DNA of 51,027 nucleotides from the NCBI GenBank assembly GCA_037178675.1, contig JAYMGJ010000201.1, forward strand, positions 1 through 51,027, read 5' to 3'. Shown here one piece after another: positions 12,336 through 22,417 of this stretch. Within the stretch, counting starts at the first letter, position 1. Each line of letters starts with the position of its first letter. The notes below the pieces were generated by a model. It was not told the origin of the DNA. It did not search any database and saw nothing but the letters and a program-made list of their open reading frames with translations. A program made the translations under genes and the position numbers. The stretch comes from Scleroderma bovista. Taxonomy: Eukaryota; Basidiomycota; Agaricomycetes; Boletales; Sclerodermataceae.

Positions 12336-13028
12336 TAAATTGCATCGTCGTCGTCATCGTGTGATCATCGACGCGAGGTGGTGGATGGTAGTGGGTCGGT
12401 GTCGTCGCTGGTTGCCACCCGTTGCATTGGTGGTGTCGGTGTTGTCGCCATCGTCGCGTTGGTGGGCCAGTGTCTCGTCGTCGTCAATGACGCAGGCAGT
12501 GGTGGTCGCGTTGTCGACCTCGGTGATGGGGTCGTCATCGCCGCATCGTCGAGGCAGTTGGGTGGTGGTCGCGTTGTTGGCCGTTGTCGTCGCGTTGGTG
12601 GTCGACGACGCCGGTGACGGTGGTAATGGCTGTCATCATCTGTTAGTGGGGTGATCGTCATCGACGCAGAGGATGGTGGGGACGTGGTTGTCGTTGTCGT
12701 TGGTGGCCGCGTCAACCTGGTGGTGGGGTCATCATCGGTGGCCGCGTTGACGACACAGGTGGGGTGTCGTCGTCGTCACGTTGGTGGTGGTGGCTGTTGT
12801 CGTCTCGCACTCGCACGTCGCCACCCTCGTCCTTGTCGCATCGTCCTCGTTATCCTCGTCCTCGTCGCGTCGTCCTCGCCGTCCTCATTGTGTCGTTGTC
12901 GTTGTCATCCACGCGGGTATTGGGTTGGGCGATTCGCTGGCGGTGGTGGTGTTCAACGCTGGGGCTGGCGTAGTCACCGTGGTGTTACCATTGTCGATGA
13001 CGACATGGTGGTCATCGTCGTTGCTGGG
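12336..13028. repeat. GTC/GTGG-rich low-complexity tract
   Basis: Degenerate trinucleotide sequence (GTCGTC, GTGGTG) of strong strand asymmetry. The open frames it yields on both strands are Val/Val/Ala or Thr/Pro/Arg homopolymer-like and are rejected as genes. Confidence 0.75.
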
Positions 13029-14449
13029 TAGGGAATGGCACGGGTGTACCCACGGGTGTCCACCTGCATACCCGCACCCGGATCCGTGCTAATTGAACAC
13101 CCGGACCCATGGGTCCGGGTGTCTCATCGGATTGCAGATTTTGCCACCCGAAAAGACACCCGCGTGGGTGGGACCTTCGGGCGTAGTAATACTATATACT
13201 GAAGTAAATAAATTGTAGCTACAACATGATACAGTACGTTATCGCGCTAGAACGGAGGGTGGGGAGGTCGACGATCGTCAATGTCATTGCGCTGGGTGGA
13301 GGGTTGTCGCCGTCGTGTGATGGTCATCGTGTGGTCATGCTGGATGGAAGGATCGTCGCCTCTGTTGTCCTGGCGCTGGTGTGCATGCGCTGGCGTCATT
13401 GTCATTGTCTCGCCTTGCCACGGGCGTCCGATCATCATCATCACAAGGCTGGGTGGAGGAGTGGTCGCCCCCATTGTCCTGGCGCTGGTGTGCACGCGCT
13501 GGCGTCATTGTTGTCCTCTCACCCTTGGCATTTGCCATGGGCGTCTCGTTGTCATTGCGAGGCTGGGTGGAGGGGTGGTCGCCTCCGTCGTCCTGGCGCT
13601 GGCATGCACGCACTGGCGTTGTTGTTGTCGTCTTGCCGTGGGCGTCTCGATGTCTTCGTGCTGGCGTGGACACGTTGCCGACTCACCGTGATCGTCTTCA
13701 TCATTCTGGCGTGGACGCACTGCTGCCGTCGCCATTGTCGTCGTCGCCGTGTCATGGTGGCATTTGCCATGCATGCCTCGTCGTCGTCGTCTTTGTCATG
13801 GTGGTGGCTGCGCCATTGATGCTGGTTTTTGTCATCGTCGTTGTCATTCTGGCGTGCACGCGCTGCTGTCCTCGTCGTCATCGTCTCGCCATGGCATTTT
13901 CCATCAGCATCTCGACGTTGTCATCTTCATCGTGCTCGTGTGGACACGCTGCCGTCGTCGTCGTCGTCGATCTGGCGTGGATGCGCTGCTGTTGTCGTCG
14001 TCATTGTCGTCATCCAGAGGGACATGATGGCCGTGACGCTGGTCGTCGTGCAGGTCGTCGTGGTCGCGGGTGCATCGTTGTGGTGGTCGTGGTGGTGGCT
14101 GCGCTGTCAATGCTGGTCGTTGCTGTCATCCATGTGGCCGTGGGTGCGTCATAAACCAAGCGACGGCGAGCGGAAGGTGGACAGAGAAGGACTGGGGAGC
14201 GACATCGAAAGGTTAGTAGCCAAGGTGATCAGAGTAGGAGAGGGCTTACCTTGGCACAGTATGTAGTTGAATACTATGATGCGCGAGACGTCAGTACTAT
14301 GTTATGTAATCAACTTCCGCGGGTGGCTGTACCCGTGCCCATGGGTGCGGGTTTTGGCGCAGGTGCCCCAGTGCTGACCCACACCCGCACCCGTGTGGTA
14401 CCCACACCCAGGACCCGCACGGGTACACCCGTACCCGTGCTTTTGCCTA
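13029..14449. mobile_element. Non-autonomous hAT-like element with 8-bp TSD
   Basis: The element starts TAGGGAATGGCACGGGTG and ends CCCGTGCTTTTGCCTA, giving short imperfect inverted ends TAGG..AA..GCACGGGT. It is flanked by an exact 8-bp duplication TTGCTGGG at 13021-13028 and 14450-14457. TAGG ends plus an 8-bp TSD are hAT hallmarks. Inside, ACCCGCACCCG-type subterminal repeats lie at 13040-13170 and 14320-14445, and the core is GTC-rich low-complexity DNA. No transposase is encoded. Confidence 0.8.
13340..13665. repeat. About 114-bp tandem repeat inside the hAT-like element
   Basis: Three diverged copies begin near 13340, 13454 and 13568. Each has GTTGTCCTGGCGCTGG (or near) and a GGGCGTCTCG-type segment. 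Confidence 0.6.
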
Positions 14450-14524
14450 TTGCTGGGGGGTTGCGGGGTGGTCGTTGTCAGTTGTGGTTGATGGGTGCCA
14501 AGTACTTACCTTGGTGCAGAACAT

Positions 14525-14599
14525 GGGACTTAGAAAAAAAATTGGAGTTGTTGTGATTACAAATCACGTCACAACAACTCCAAATTTTTATAAGTCCCG
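14525..14599. repeat. Perfect-stem hairpin near the centre of the inverted region
   Basis: The left arm GGGACTTAGAAAAA...TTGGAGTTGTTGTGA and the right arm TCACAACAACTCCAA...ATAAGTCCC pair over about 30 bases around a loop of roughly 12. The arms also sit at the point where sequence composition flips from GTC-rich to GAC-rich. Confidence 0.8.
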
Positions 14600-15310
14600 C
14601 ATCACCACTCTGCCTCCCATTCAACCACAACGACGATGACTTGTTATCAGGTATGTGCTACAACATCCAGTTGCCTACCACTAACACACGTCCACGACAG
14701 CTCCGCCGACGATGACGATGCGTCGTTTGACAACGACAACGACCCTCAGCCTTACAGACAACGACCACCCACATCCCAGCGTCGTCCAACGACGACGACG
14801 ACACCCACCCCTCCGTCGTCTCTAACGGACGACGACCAACCATAACCACCCCCATCCCAGCGTTGTCCGACAATGACAACGCCCAGCCACAATGTGTCGT
14901 CTCTAACGGACGACGACCGACGATCTGCGTCAACGATGCAGACAACCACCTGGACGACGACGACGATGACGACCTGCGTGGGTGACACATGTCACCCCCA
15001 CCCTCTGGACAATCCACCATCAGTGTGCACGACGACGACAACCGCGACGACGACCACCAATGACGACAACCAGCCCCAGCGACGACTCACCTCTGCACCA
15101 GCGCGACGACGACACCCCCCACGTCCCCCATCCCCAGTATTCACTAGCACGTCCCCAAAGATGACATGTTCTCCCAGCCCCACTGTCGTCTGGCGCGTCA
15201 TCGCGGTCGCCAGCCATGACACCCCCTGTGTCCCCCCAGTGACGACGATGTCATCACCACCCACCCCCACACCGGCGTCAATGACGCGACTACTGCACTA
15301 CCACCATTGA
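14600..15310. repeat. GAC/CCAC-rich low-complexity tract (inverted counterpart of 12336-13028)
   Basis: Composition is the complement of the tract left of the hairpin (CGACGACGAC, ACCACCCAC). Open frames are artefacts of this composition. An AT-rich spacer at 15310-15436 follows. Confidence 0.7.
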
Positions 15311-15436
15311 TGATGCCCCATCCATAATATATAAATATTTGTTGTACTGTAGTGTATTTTTCAGAATTAATATATATTTATTAACATGAATATTGAATAA
15401 ATTAAGTGGCAAAATAATACAGATGGATACAACTAA

Positions 15437-16095
15437 TGGTCTGGCTAATCTTACTAGTCTAATTGGTCTGACTGGTCTGAATCTCTGAATTGTCTGGCCA
15501 CTCTGGCCAGTCTTACTGATGTGACTTGTCTGAGCCTTGGCCTGACTGGTCTGGCTGGTCTGGATTGTCTTAACTGACTGACCAACTTACTATCTGAGGG
15601 GTCTGATAGTCTGGGTGATCTGATTGGGCTGGTGGTCTGGATGGTCTGGATGGTCTAATAGGTCTGACTGGTCTGACTGGTCTGTATGGTCTTAACTGTC
15701 TGACTGACTTGTGGTCTGGGTGGTCTGACTAGTCTGGATGGTCTTGACTGACTGACTGACTTATGATCTGGGTGGTCTGACAGGTCTGACTGGTCTTAAT
15801 TGTCTGTCCAACTTACTGTCTAGGTAGTCTGACTAGTCTGACTGGTCTGGAGTGGTCTGGGCTGTCTGACTGTCTGACAGGCTGGGTGGTCTAAATGGTC
15901 TGGCTGGTCTGGCTGGTCTGGTGGGTCTGACTGACTGCTGGTCTGACTGCTCTGGCTGGTCTGGCTGGTCTGGTGGTCTGGCCATCTGGTTTCAGACACC
16001 CTGGTCTGATGGTCTGGAATGGTCTGACTGACTTATCTGACTTATCCATCTTAACTGTCTGATTCCAGACAATCCAGACACTGTAAGAGAGTTAA
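15437..16095. repeat. GGTCTGACT satellite array, inverted relative to 10130-11800
   Basis: Same satellite family read on the other strand (GGTCTGACTGGTCTG). It ends next to AATTGTCACCTTGCTGATG at about 16104-16122, the same 19-mer that borders the other array. Confidence 0.9.
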
Positions 16096-16099
16096 GACC

Positions 16100-17029
16100 A
16101 ATTGTCACCTTGCTGATGCTCAGCCTGCACCGCTGCCGCGCAAGAAGGTGGTCGCGGATCCCAGGAGTTATGACAGCTCCCCTCAGAAGTTCCATGAGTG
16201 GTGGTCGAAGATCAAGATCTGGCTACAGATCTCAATGGATGGGGCAACCGACGCCCAGGTCACTGCCACAGTACTCTCTCGGCTCACTGGCCTGAAAGCT
16301 GGTCGGTGGGCTCAGGTCCGTTTGGACAGCTGCATGGCGGCAGCACAGGCGCTCGCCAACACCCCGCCTGTTCCAGCAGGTCAACCCGCGCCCCTGCCAG
16401 CCTGGCCCGCTTGGGACGACTTCTCGGAGGAGATAGAAAGGTTCTTTCTCCCCAGAAACAATGCCGAGTGGGCACGTGCCCAACTTCTCCGCCTAAGACA
16501 GGGTCCTAGGCAGAGAATCAACAATTTCTTAGCGCAGTTCGAGGCGCTCAAGAATCAGGGAGGGTGCGTAGACGATTACACTCGTGATCTGCTCGAACGT
16601 GCGCTCCAGAGGAAACTCTTGGAGCAAATTTACATACAAGGCATGCATCGGGACACGTATGTCTGCCTTGCAAATTCAGCTCGTGCTATGGGGAGGGCCC
16701 AGGAACTCTTCCTCATTAATCTCCAAGGGCAAGGCTCGGTCCAATATTACCGGGGCCAAAACTATTCGTCTTCAGCCACATCTGGGAGTGGTACCCCCAT
16801 GGATATAGGTGCCGTTGAGACAAACCAGCAAAGGGGTAAAGGGCCCCAATGCTACAATTGCCAACTGTTTGGCCATATTGCATGTGAGTGCACAAAACCG
16901 TGCCGCCCTCGCCGTGGGCAACAACAAGCACGGGCAATGCAAGCCCAGCCAGAGGATGACCAGCTAAATGTGGTCAGAGGAATGATGTTTGCAGAAATGC
17001 AGGTGTTTTTCAAAGATTTAAAAGATTAG
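16100..17029 (+). pseudogene. Ty3/gypsy Gag, N terminus replaced by satellite
   Basis: The open frame carries the retrotransposon Gag core (FHEWWSKIKIWLQ, then ERFFLPRNNAEWARAQLLRL and INNFLAQFEAL) and a canonical CCHC knuckle CYNCQLFGHIACEC near the C terminus. The frame enters from satellite sequence with no ATG; GTG at 16148 is just inside. There is no 5' LTR, so the element is truncated at its 5' end by the array. It is followed 160 bases later by the small ORF and pol of the same element. Confidence 0.85.
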
Positions 17030-17192
17030 TGAGTGAGGACAAATTGGGCATCCTCACTCTCAAGTCTTCTTTGGACTTAGCTGTACGTATATTGGACTAT
17101 AGACTTTCTCGTGCTACTACTCCTGCTGTGCAGGAAATATTTAAATACCGCATTGCTTTGTTACATACAAAAATAGTGAAAACCCATAAAAA

Positions 17193-17459
17193 ATGTCTTC
17201 TGTAGTTTCTCCTATCTCGGTTTCTCCTTCCCGCTTTTCTGTTTTGTCAGTTGATAGTATGGACTATGACTCGGACTGTTCTGTACCTTCTAAGGGGGTC
17301 CCTGCAAAGGGCTCGGTGCCGGAAGTAAAATCAAACGTGCTTAATTCCCAATTGAATAAAAATATTCTTTCTCCTTCTTTGGCATCTAAGGAACCGGAAA
17401 GTCCAGCTGGCAACTTGGAAGTTTCTATGGACTTACGAAGGTCCTTCAATGGAACGTGA
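17193..17459 (+). CDS. Small ORF between gag and pol of the gypsy element
   Basis: An 88-codon Ser-rich ORF (MSSVVSPISVSPSRFSVLS) whose TGA stop at 17457-17459 overlaps the pol ATG at 17449 by 11 bases. The layout would suit termination-reinitiation or a +1 shift into pol. It shows no domain I recognise. It may be the 5' extension of the protease region, or simply leader sequence. Confidence 0.45.
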   Translation: MSSVVSPISVSPSRFSVLSVDSMDYDSDCSVPSKGVPAKGSVPEVKSNVLNSQLNKNILSPSLASKEPESPAGNLEVSMDLRRSFNGT

Positions 17460-19341
17460 AGTGACAGTGCCGGTCTGCATCCGCGGACCTCTTAATACTA
17501 TTAAAGTAGATGCCCTGCTAGACAGTGGCGCTACTGGTTGTTTTGTTGATAAGAGCTGGGCTCTTGATCGACGTCTTCAGTTATCTAAGCTGGTAAAGCC
17601 CGTCCCTGTGCTTAATGTAGATGGCACTAGGAACCAGGAGGGCGATATCACGCATTATGTATTGTTGACAGTTGGTATTGGGAAACACACTGAGAAGCTG
17701 TGGTGTGCTGTCACATGCCTTGGAAAAGTGCTGCTTATCCTTGGCCACACCTGGCTTCAGAAGCACAATCCCGATATAGATTGGGTCACCGGCAAAGTTA
17801 ATTTAACTAGGTGTCCTCCAGAGTGCAAGTCACTTTTGGAGACACACTTTGCTAAGTTATTACGAGAGAACGAATCTCAGGAAACTTGGGTGCAAGCTTT
17901 GAAAGCTCATGAATCGAAGGTCACTATTGATGAGTCGACCCTAGAAGAAGCCCAGAAGCAGGTGCCTAAGGAGTACTGGGAGTTCTTAGACATATTTAGT
18001 AAAAAGTCGTCAGAGCGCATGCCGCTAAGGAAACCTTGGGATCATGGAATTAATCTAAAAGAAGACTTCCCGCCCAAAAAGGGAAGACTTATCCCGCTCT
18101 CTGTTGATGAACAAAAAGAAGTCGAATCGTTCCTTGATGATCAACTCGCTAAAGGATACATTCGGCCTTCTATTAGTCAGCAGACATCGCTGGTCTTCTT
18201 TATCCCGAAAAAGGACAGCAAGAAGCGCATGGTACAGGATTACCATTATGTAAACGACTGGACAATTAAGAATAACTATCCGCTACCACTTATCTCTCAG
18301 CTTGTTGACAAGCTTAAAGGTTGCAAACTCTTTATGAAGATGGATCTTCATTGGGGTTACAACAATGTGAGGATTCGCAAAGGCGACAAATGGAAAGCTG
18401 TGTTTGTAACGCACAAAGGGGCTTTCGAGCTGTTAGTTATGTATTTCGGTCTCTGTAATTCACCCGCGACGTTCCAGAAAATGATGAATGAGATATTTCA
18501 CGATATGTCGGATGTCTGCATGGTGTATATTGATGACCTTATGATATTTACAGATATGGATGATCAGGAAAGGCATGATAGAATTGTGCTGGAAGTTTTG
18601 AAACATTTACGTGATAATGATCTTTATGTCAAACCTGAGAAGTGTTGCTTCAGAGTCACCGAAGTCGACTTCCTCAGTATGATCGTTTCATGTGAGGGTA
18701 TTAAAATGGACCCTGAAAAAGTTAATGATATTTTGAAATGGCCAGAGCCAACGAATGTAAAGCAGGTTCACGTGTTCTTAGGTCTCGGCAATTTCTATAG
18801 ATGCTTTATTAAAGATTATGCGATCATGGCTAGACCCATGACGGACCTTACGTGTAAAGATACTGTATTTAACTTCAGAGAGAAGGAACGTGCTGTGTTC
18901 GAGGCTTTGAAAGCCGCCTTTACTCGTGCTCTGGTACTCCAGTACCCCAACCAGGACCGCGAATTCCACCTGGAAACAGACGCGTCTGAGTTTGCCGTTG
19001 GGGGAGTGATATCCGTGAAGTGTGAAGACAGCGAATTCAGACCCGTTGTGTACATGTCACATTCCATGACGCCTCCCGAACGAAATTATCCTGTTCACGA
19101 TAAAGAGATGCTGGCCATCATAAAAGCAACAGAGGCCTGGCGCCATTATCTCGAAGCCACTCCTTACACTTTTGAGATATATACGGACCATCATAACTTA
19201 ACGTACTTTACCAAGTCACAGAACCTGTCTAAGCACCAAGCACGCTGGCAAATGTGGATGACGCAGTTTAACTACTCGTTAATTTATAAAAAGGGAACTC
19301 AGATGCACGTTGTAGAGACAGTCCTGTCTCTGGGTGTGTAG
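17449..19341 (+). pseudogene. Ty3/gypsy Pol (protease, RT, RNase H), truncated after RNase H
   Basis: 630 codons. Protease DSGATGCFVD (about residues 25-35), RT with VQDYHYVNDWTIKNNYPLP, MDLHWGYNNVRI, VMYFGLCNSPATFQ and catalytic YIDDLMIF, connection LGLGNFYRCFIKDYA, RNase H with LETDASEFAVGG and YTDHHNLTYF. After KKGTQMHV the frame leaves the family sequence (a related copy at 41672-43700 continues into integrase) and stops at 19341, so integrase, chromodomain and 3' LTR are missing. The RT motifs themselves look intact. Confidence 0.9.
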
Positions 19342-19536
19342 ATTGGTAGTACTGATACTGGACTCTTACCTTAGCTATGTAGGCTTGTACTTAGCTTACT
19401 AAGCAATATCCTTCTCTTCAGTGTATATCTTTGAGCTCAGTCTTGGAGTGACTGAACCACCCTTCCACTCTCTAGTTTCTTAGTCTCCTTAGTCCCTGGG
19501 AGCCTTGCCAGACCTCCAGAAGTCCCTGGGTTGAAT
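19342..19536. other. Unassigned spacer
   Basis: 195 bases between the gypsy truncation and the TIR element; no coding or repeat signal recognised. Confidence 0.4.
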
Positions 19537-19538
19537 TA

Positions 19539-20085
19539 GAGTTTAAAAGTCCAGTCCATAGGACCGCAAAAAGACCAGAAACTGGACTGGACTGGACTGG
19601 TCGCAACCGGACTGCAGTTGCCAGTTGCCTACTTTTGAGAATGATGAAAAAGACTGGTTGCAACCGGTTGCAACCGCATTATGTAAGCAATACATATATG
19701 GTATAAAAACCCCTATATTACAGGCTAATTTTGGCCTGCAGTGGGTCTTAAGGGGTGTAAAACTGATCTTTTTGGATGAAATATGGCACAAATAAATATA
19801 TAATGACTTGTATATAATTACTACAGTCTATAAATAGTATTTAGATGCTATCTGACACACCTTTGATGTGAAAAACATCAATAAAATGCAAAAAAACCGG
19901 TTTTTTAGTGGTTTGGACTGGTTTTTTTAGCAGTTTTGGACCGGTCTTTTTGAAAACCGGTTGCAACCGCTTTGGACCAGTCTTTAAGTGGTCCATGAAC
20001 CATTCCCAGGCTTCCAAAAGCAGTCCAGTCCGGTCCTCTTCCAAAAAAGGCAAAAAAAACCAGACTGGACTGGACTTTTAAACTC
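19539..20085. mobile_element. 547-bp TIR element (MITE-like) with TA target duplication
   Basis: Perfect 19-bp terminal inverted repeats GAGTTTAAAAGTCCAGTCC (19539-19557 and complement at 20067-20085), flanked by TA on both sides (19537-19538, 20086-20087). Inside are GACTGG/CCAGTC runs and palindromic CCGGTTGCAACCG words in both halves. No ORF of note, so it is non-autonomous. A TA duplication suggests Tc1/mariner-type mobilisation; a TTA duplication (PIF/Harbinger) is not supported on the right side. It abuts the broken integrase of the next gypsy element right after HPEGNGQ. Confidence 0.8.
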
Positions 20086-20087
20086 TA

Positions 20088-22391
20088 CTGGCCATTGCCC
20101 TCCGGGTGGTAACTGGAGGTGAAGTGGAGGCGCATGTCGAGGGCCTTTCCAAGTGACTGGAAGAAGTGAGAGACAAACTCTGTACTGCGATCCAACATGA
20201 CATGGGTGGGAACACCATGCTTGGAGAATACATGGAGCAAGAAGAGTTTTGCGAGCTCCGGGCTAGTGATGGTGTCGTGAGTAGGGATGAAGATGGCTTG
20301 TTTAGAAAGCCGGTCTACTACAACCAGGATGGCTGTGAAGCCGGTGGATGAAGGGAGTTGCTCGATGAAATCCATTGAGATGGAGTTCCAAGGCTTCTCC
20401 GGTATGGGGAGCTGTTTCAGCAGCCCATAGGGTTTATGGCGTGGTGTCTTAGCTCGTGCGCAGGAGGTACATGACTGGACGTAATCCTTGATGAAGGTCC
20501 GGAGACCAGGCCAAGTATACTCACGCCAGATTAGCTCTAGAGTCCGGTTTTGCCCAAAGTGACCAGCGAGTGGGTGATCGTGTCAATACTGGAGTACCCG
20601 GAGACAGAGATCGTCTGAGTCTGGTACGTATATGCGACCGTCTAGTCGAAGGAATCCAGCGACAGCGTAGTCGGAGGCATCAGTTTCCACGATGATAGGG
20701 GTATCCGGAATGAAATGGGTGAGGATGGGTGCAGTGGTGAAGGCATGCTTGAGAGCGTTGAAGGAATGTCGACAGTCCTTGGAGAAGTTCCAAGGAGCGT
20801 CTTTCCGGGTGAGCCGGGTAAGAGGGACCACAATGTCTGAGTAGTTGAATATAAACCGGCGGTAGAAGTTGGCGAAGCCCAAGAAGGACTGGATGTCCTT
20901 AACCTTTCGAGGTTCAGGCCAGTCGGAGATAGTCTGGATTTTGTCCGGAGACATAGTCAAACCGTCTGGAGAGAGGCGATAGCCAAGGTACTCTACCAAG
21001 TCCGAGTGGAACTCACACTTCTCCGGTTTGGCGAAGAGGCCATGTAACTAGAGTTGGCGGAGCACTTCCCAGACGTGCTGCTGGTGGGACTCCATATCCT
21101 TGGAGTAGATGAGGATGTCGTCGAGGTACACGACGATGCAGACATCCAGCATGTCAGCAAAGATGGTGTTGACAAAGCGCTGGAAGGCTGCTGGGGCATT
21201 AGTGAGGCCGAAGGGCATGACTAACCACTCGTAAGACCCATAGTGCGTGCGGAAGGCAGTTTTCCATTCATCGCCTGGAGCAATCTGGACGAGGTGGTAG
21301 GCATGCCGGAGGTCAATCTTGGAGTAGATTTTAGCACAGCTAGGTGAGTCTAATAGGTCAGAGATAAGGGGGAGTGGATAGCAGTCCTTTTTGGTAAATT
21401 TATTAAGGCCTTGGAAGTCAACGCAGAGGCGGAGCGAGCCATCCTTCTTCTTTACAAAGAGGACCGGAGCAGCGTGGGAGGAAGTGGTAGGACGGATGAA
21501 ACCTGTATTTAGATTCTCATCGATGAAAGTCCGGAGAGCAGAGAGCTCAACCGGAGACAGTGAGTAGAGAGTTCCCAAAGGTGGAGAGGTACCTTCTTCA
21601 AGGTCGATCTTCAGATCGTACTCGTGATGCGGGGGAAGTTCAGAGGCCTTTGCCTTACTGAACATGTCTGCATAATCGCGATACTCCGGAAGGACGATGT
21701 CCAAGTCCAGCGGAGTAGAGGCAGAGGAAGAATGAGCCTTCGCTGAGTCAGAGGGACGCAGCTGGAGTTGGTATTTGGTGGATCCCTCTAACTTGCACGC
21801 ACGCACAAATGCGGCTGCGTTAATCAGAGAGATGTGTGGAGGGGTGCAAACTGGAGTGTTGACAGATGGTGCAAGGCCAGGGTCAGATTGGCCAGAGGGG
21901 CCGGAGACAGGGTTACCGGACAGAACCGGAGAGGGGGTCAACGGGGGCGCTAGCAAACTTTCTGCGGAAGTCTGGAATGTTAAACTGCTCAGTACCCAGT
22001 CAATCAACGGATTGTAGCGGGTGAGCCAGTTATGTCCAAGGACGATCGAGCATTCAGAATCTAATGGGGTGAGGTAAAAGGTCATAGGGGTGACATCACC
22101 GGATGCAGGGAATTTCACTGATAAATCGACGGCTTGAGTGATTACAAAATTTGAGGTACCGTCAAAGAGCCAGAGAGTAATCAGAGGAACGGAGTAGGTG
22201 GTAATATTGTTTTTGTGCGCGAATTGTACATCTACAAAGCAATGTGTGGACCCAGAGTCCACAAGTGTGCGGGTTTTAGGTAAGTCAAATGATAAGAGGG
22301 TAACATGTGGCATAAGGGAGTTAGGATCGTAAAGAGTGGACGCGTTGAGGCGGGCCTCCTTGGGTGCACTTCCGGAGTCAACGCAGCTCAC
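20088..22391 (-). pseudogene. Second Ty3/gypsy Pol, decayed
   Basis: Protease LVDSGSTHCFVD, RT with FVKKKDGSLRLCVDFQGLN, LVMPFGLTNAPAAFQ and YLDDILIYS, a TAG at 21048, connection LGFANFYRRFIFNYS, then RNase H that begins VETDASDYAVAGF and jumps in frame to sequence upstream of integrase, so most of RNase H is deleted. After a TGA at 20583 come the integrase zinc finger (HDHPLAGH...CTSCARAK) and core (MDFIEQLPSSTG, LDRSTEFVSHF, SSYHPEGNGQ), broken off at the TIR element. At least two stops, one in-frame deletion and loss of the 3' end make it inactive. Confidence 0.9.
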
Positions 22392-22417
22392 CGGTTGTGT
22401 GGAGGGCCGGGAGCTGC

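Noticed and set aside
12340..15310. Many 60-257 codon open frames on both strands in the GTC/GAC-rich tracts
   Set aside because: They are products of trinucleotide composition (Val/Ser/Ala runs or Thr/Pro/Arg runs), overlap in all frames and have no domain or splice logic.
10096..16125. CRISPR-like array in the satellite
   Set aside because: Units are degenerate and continuous without unique spacers, in a eukaryotic context.
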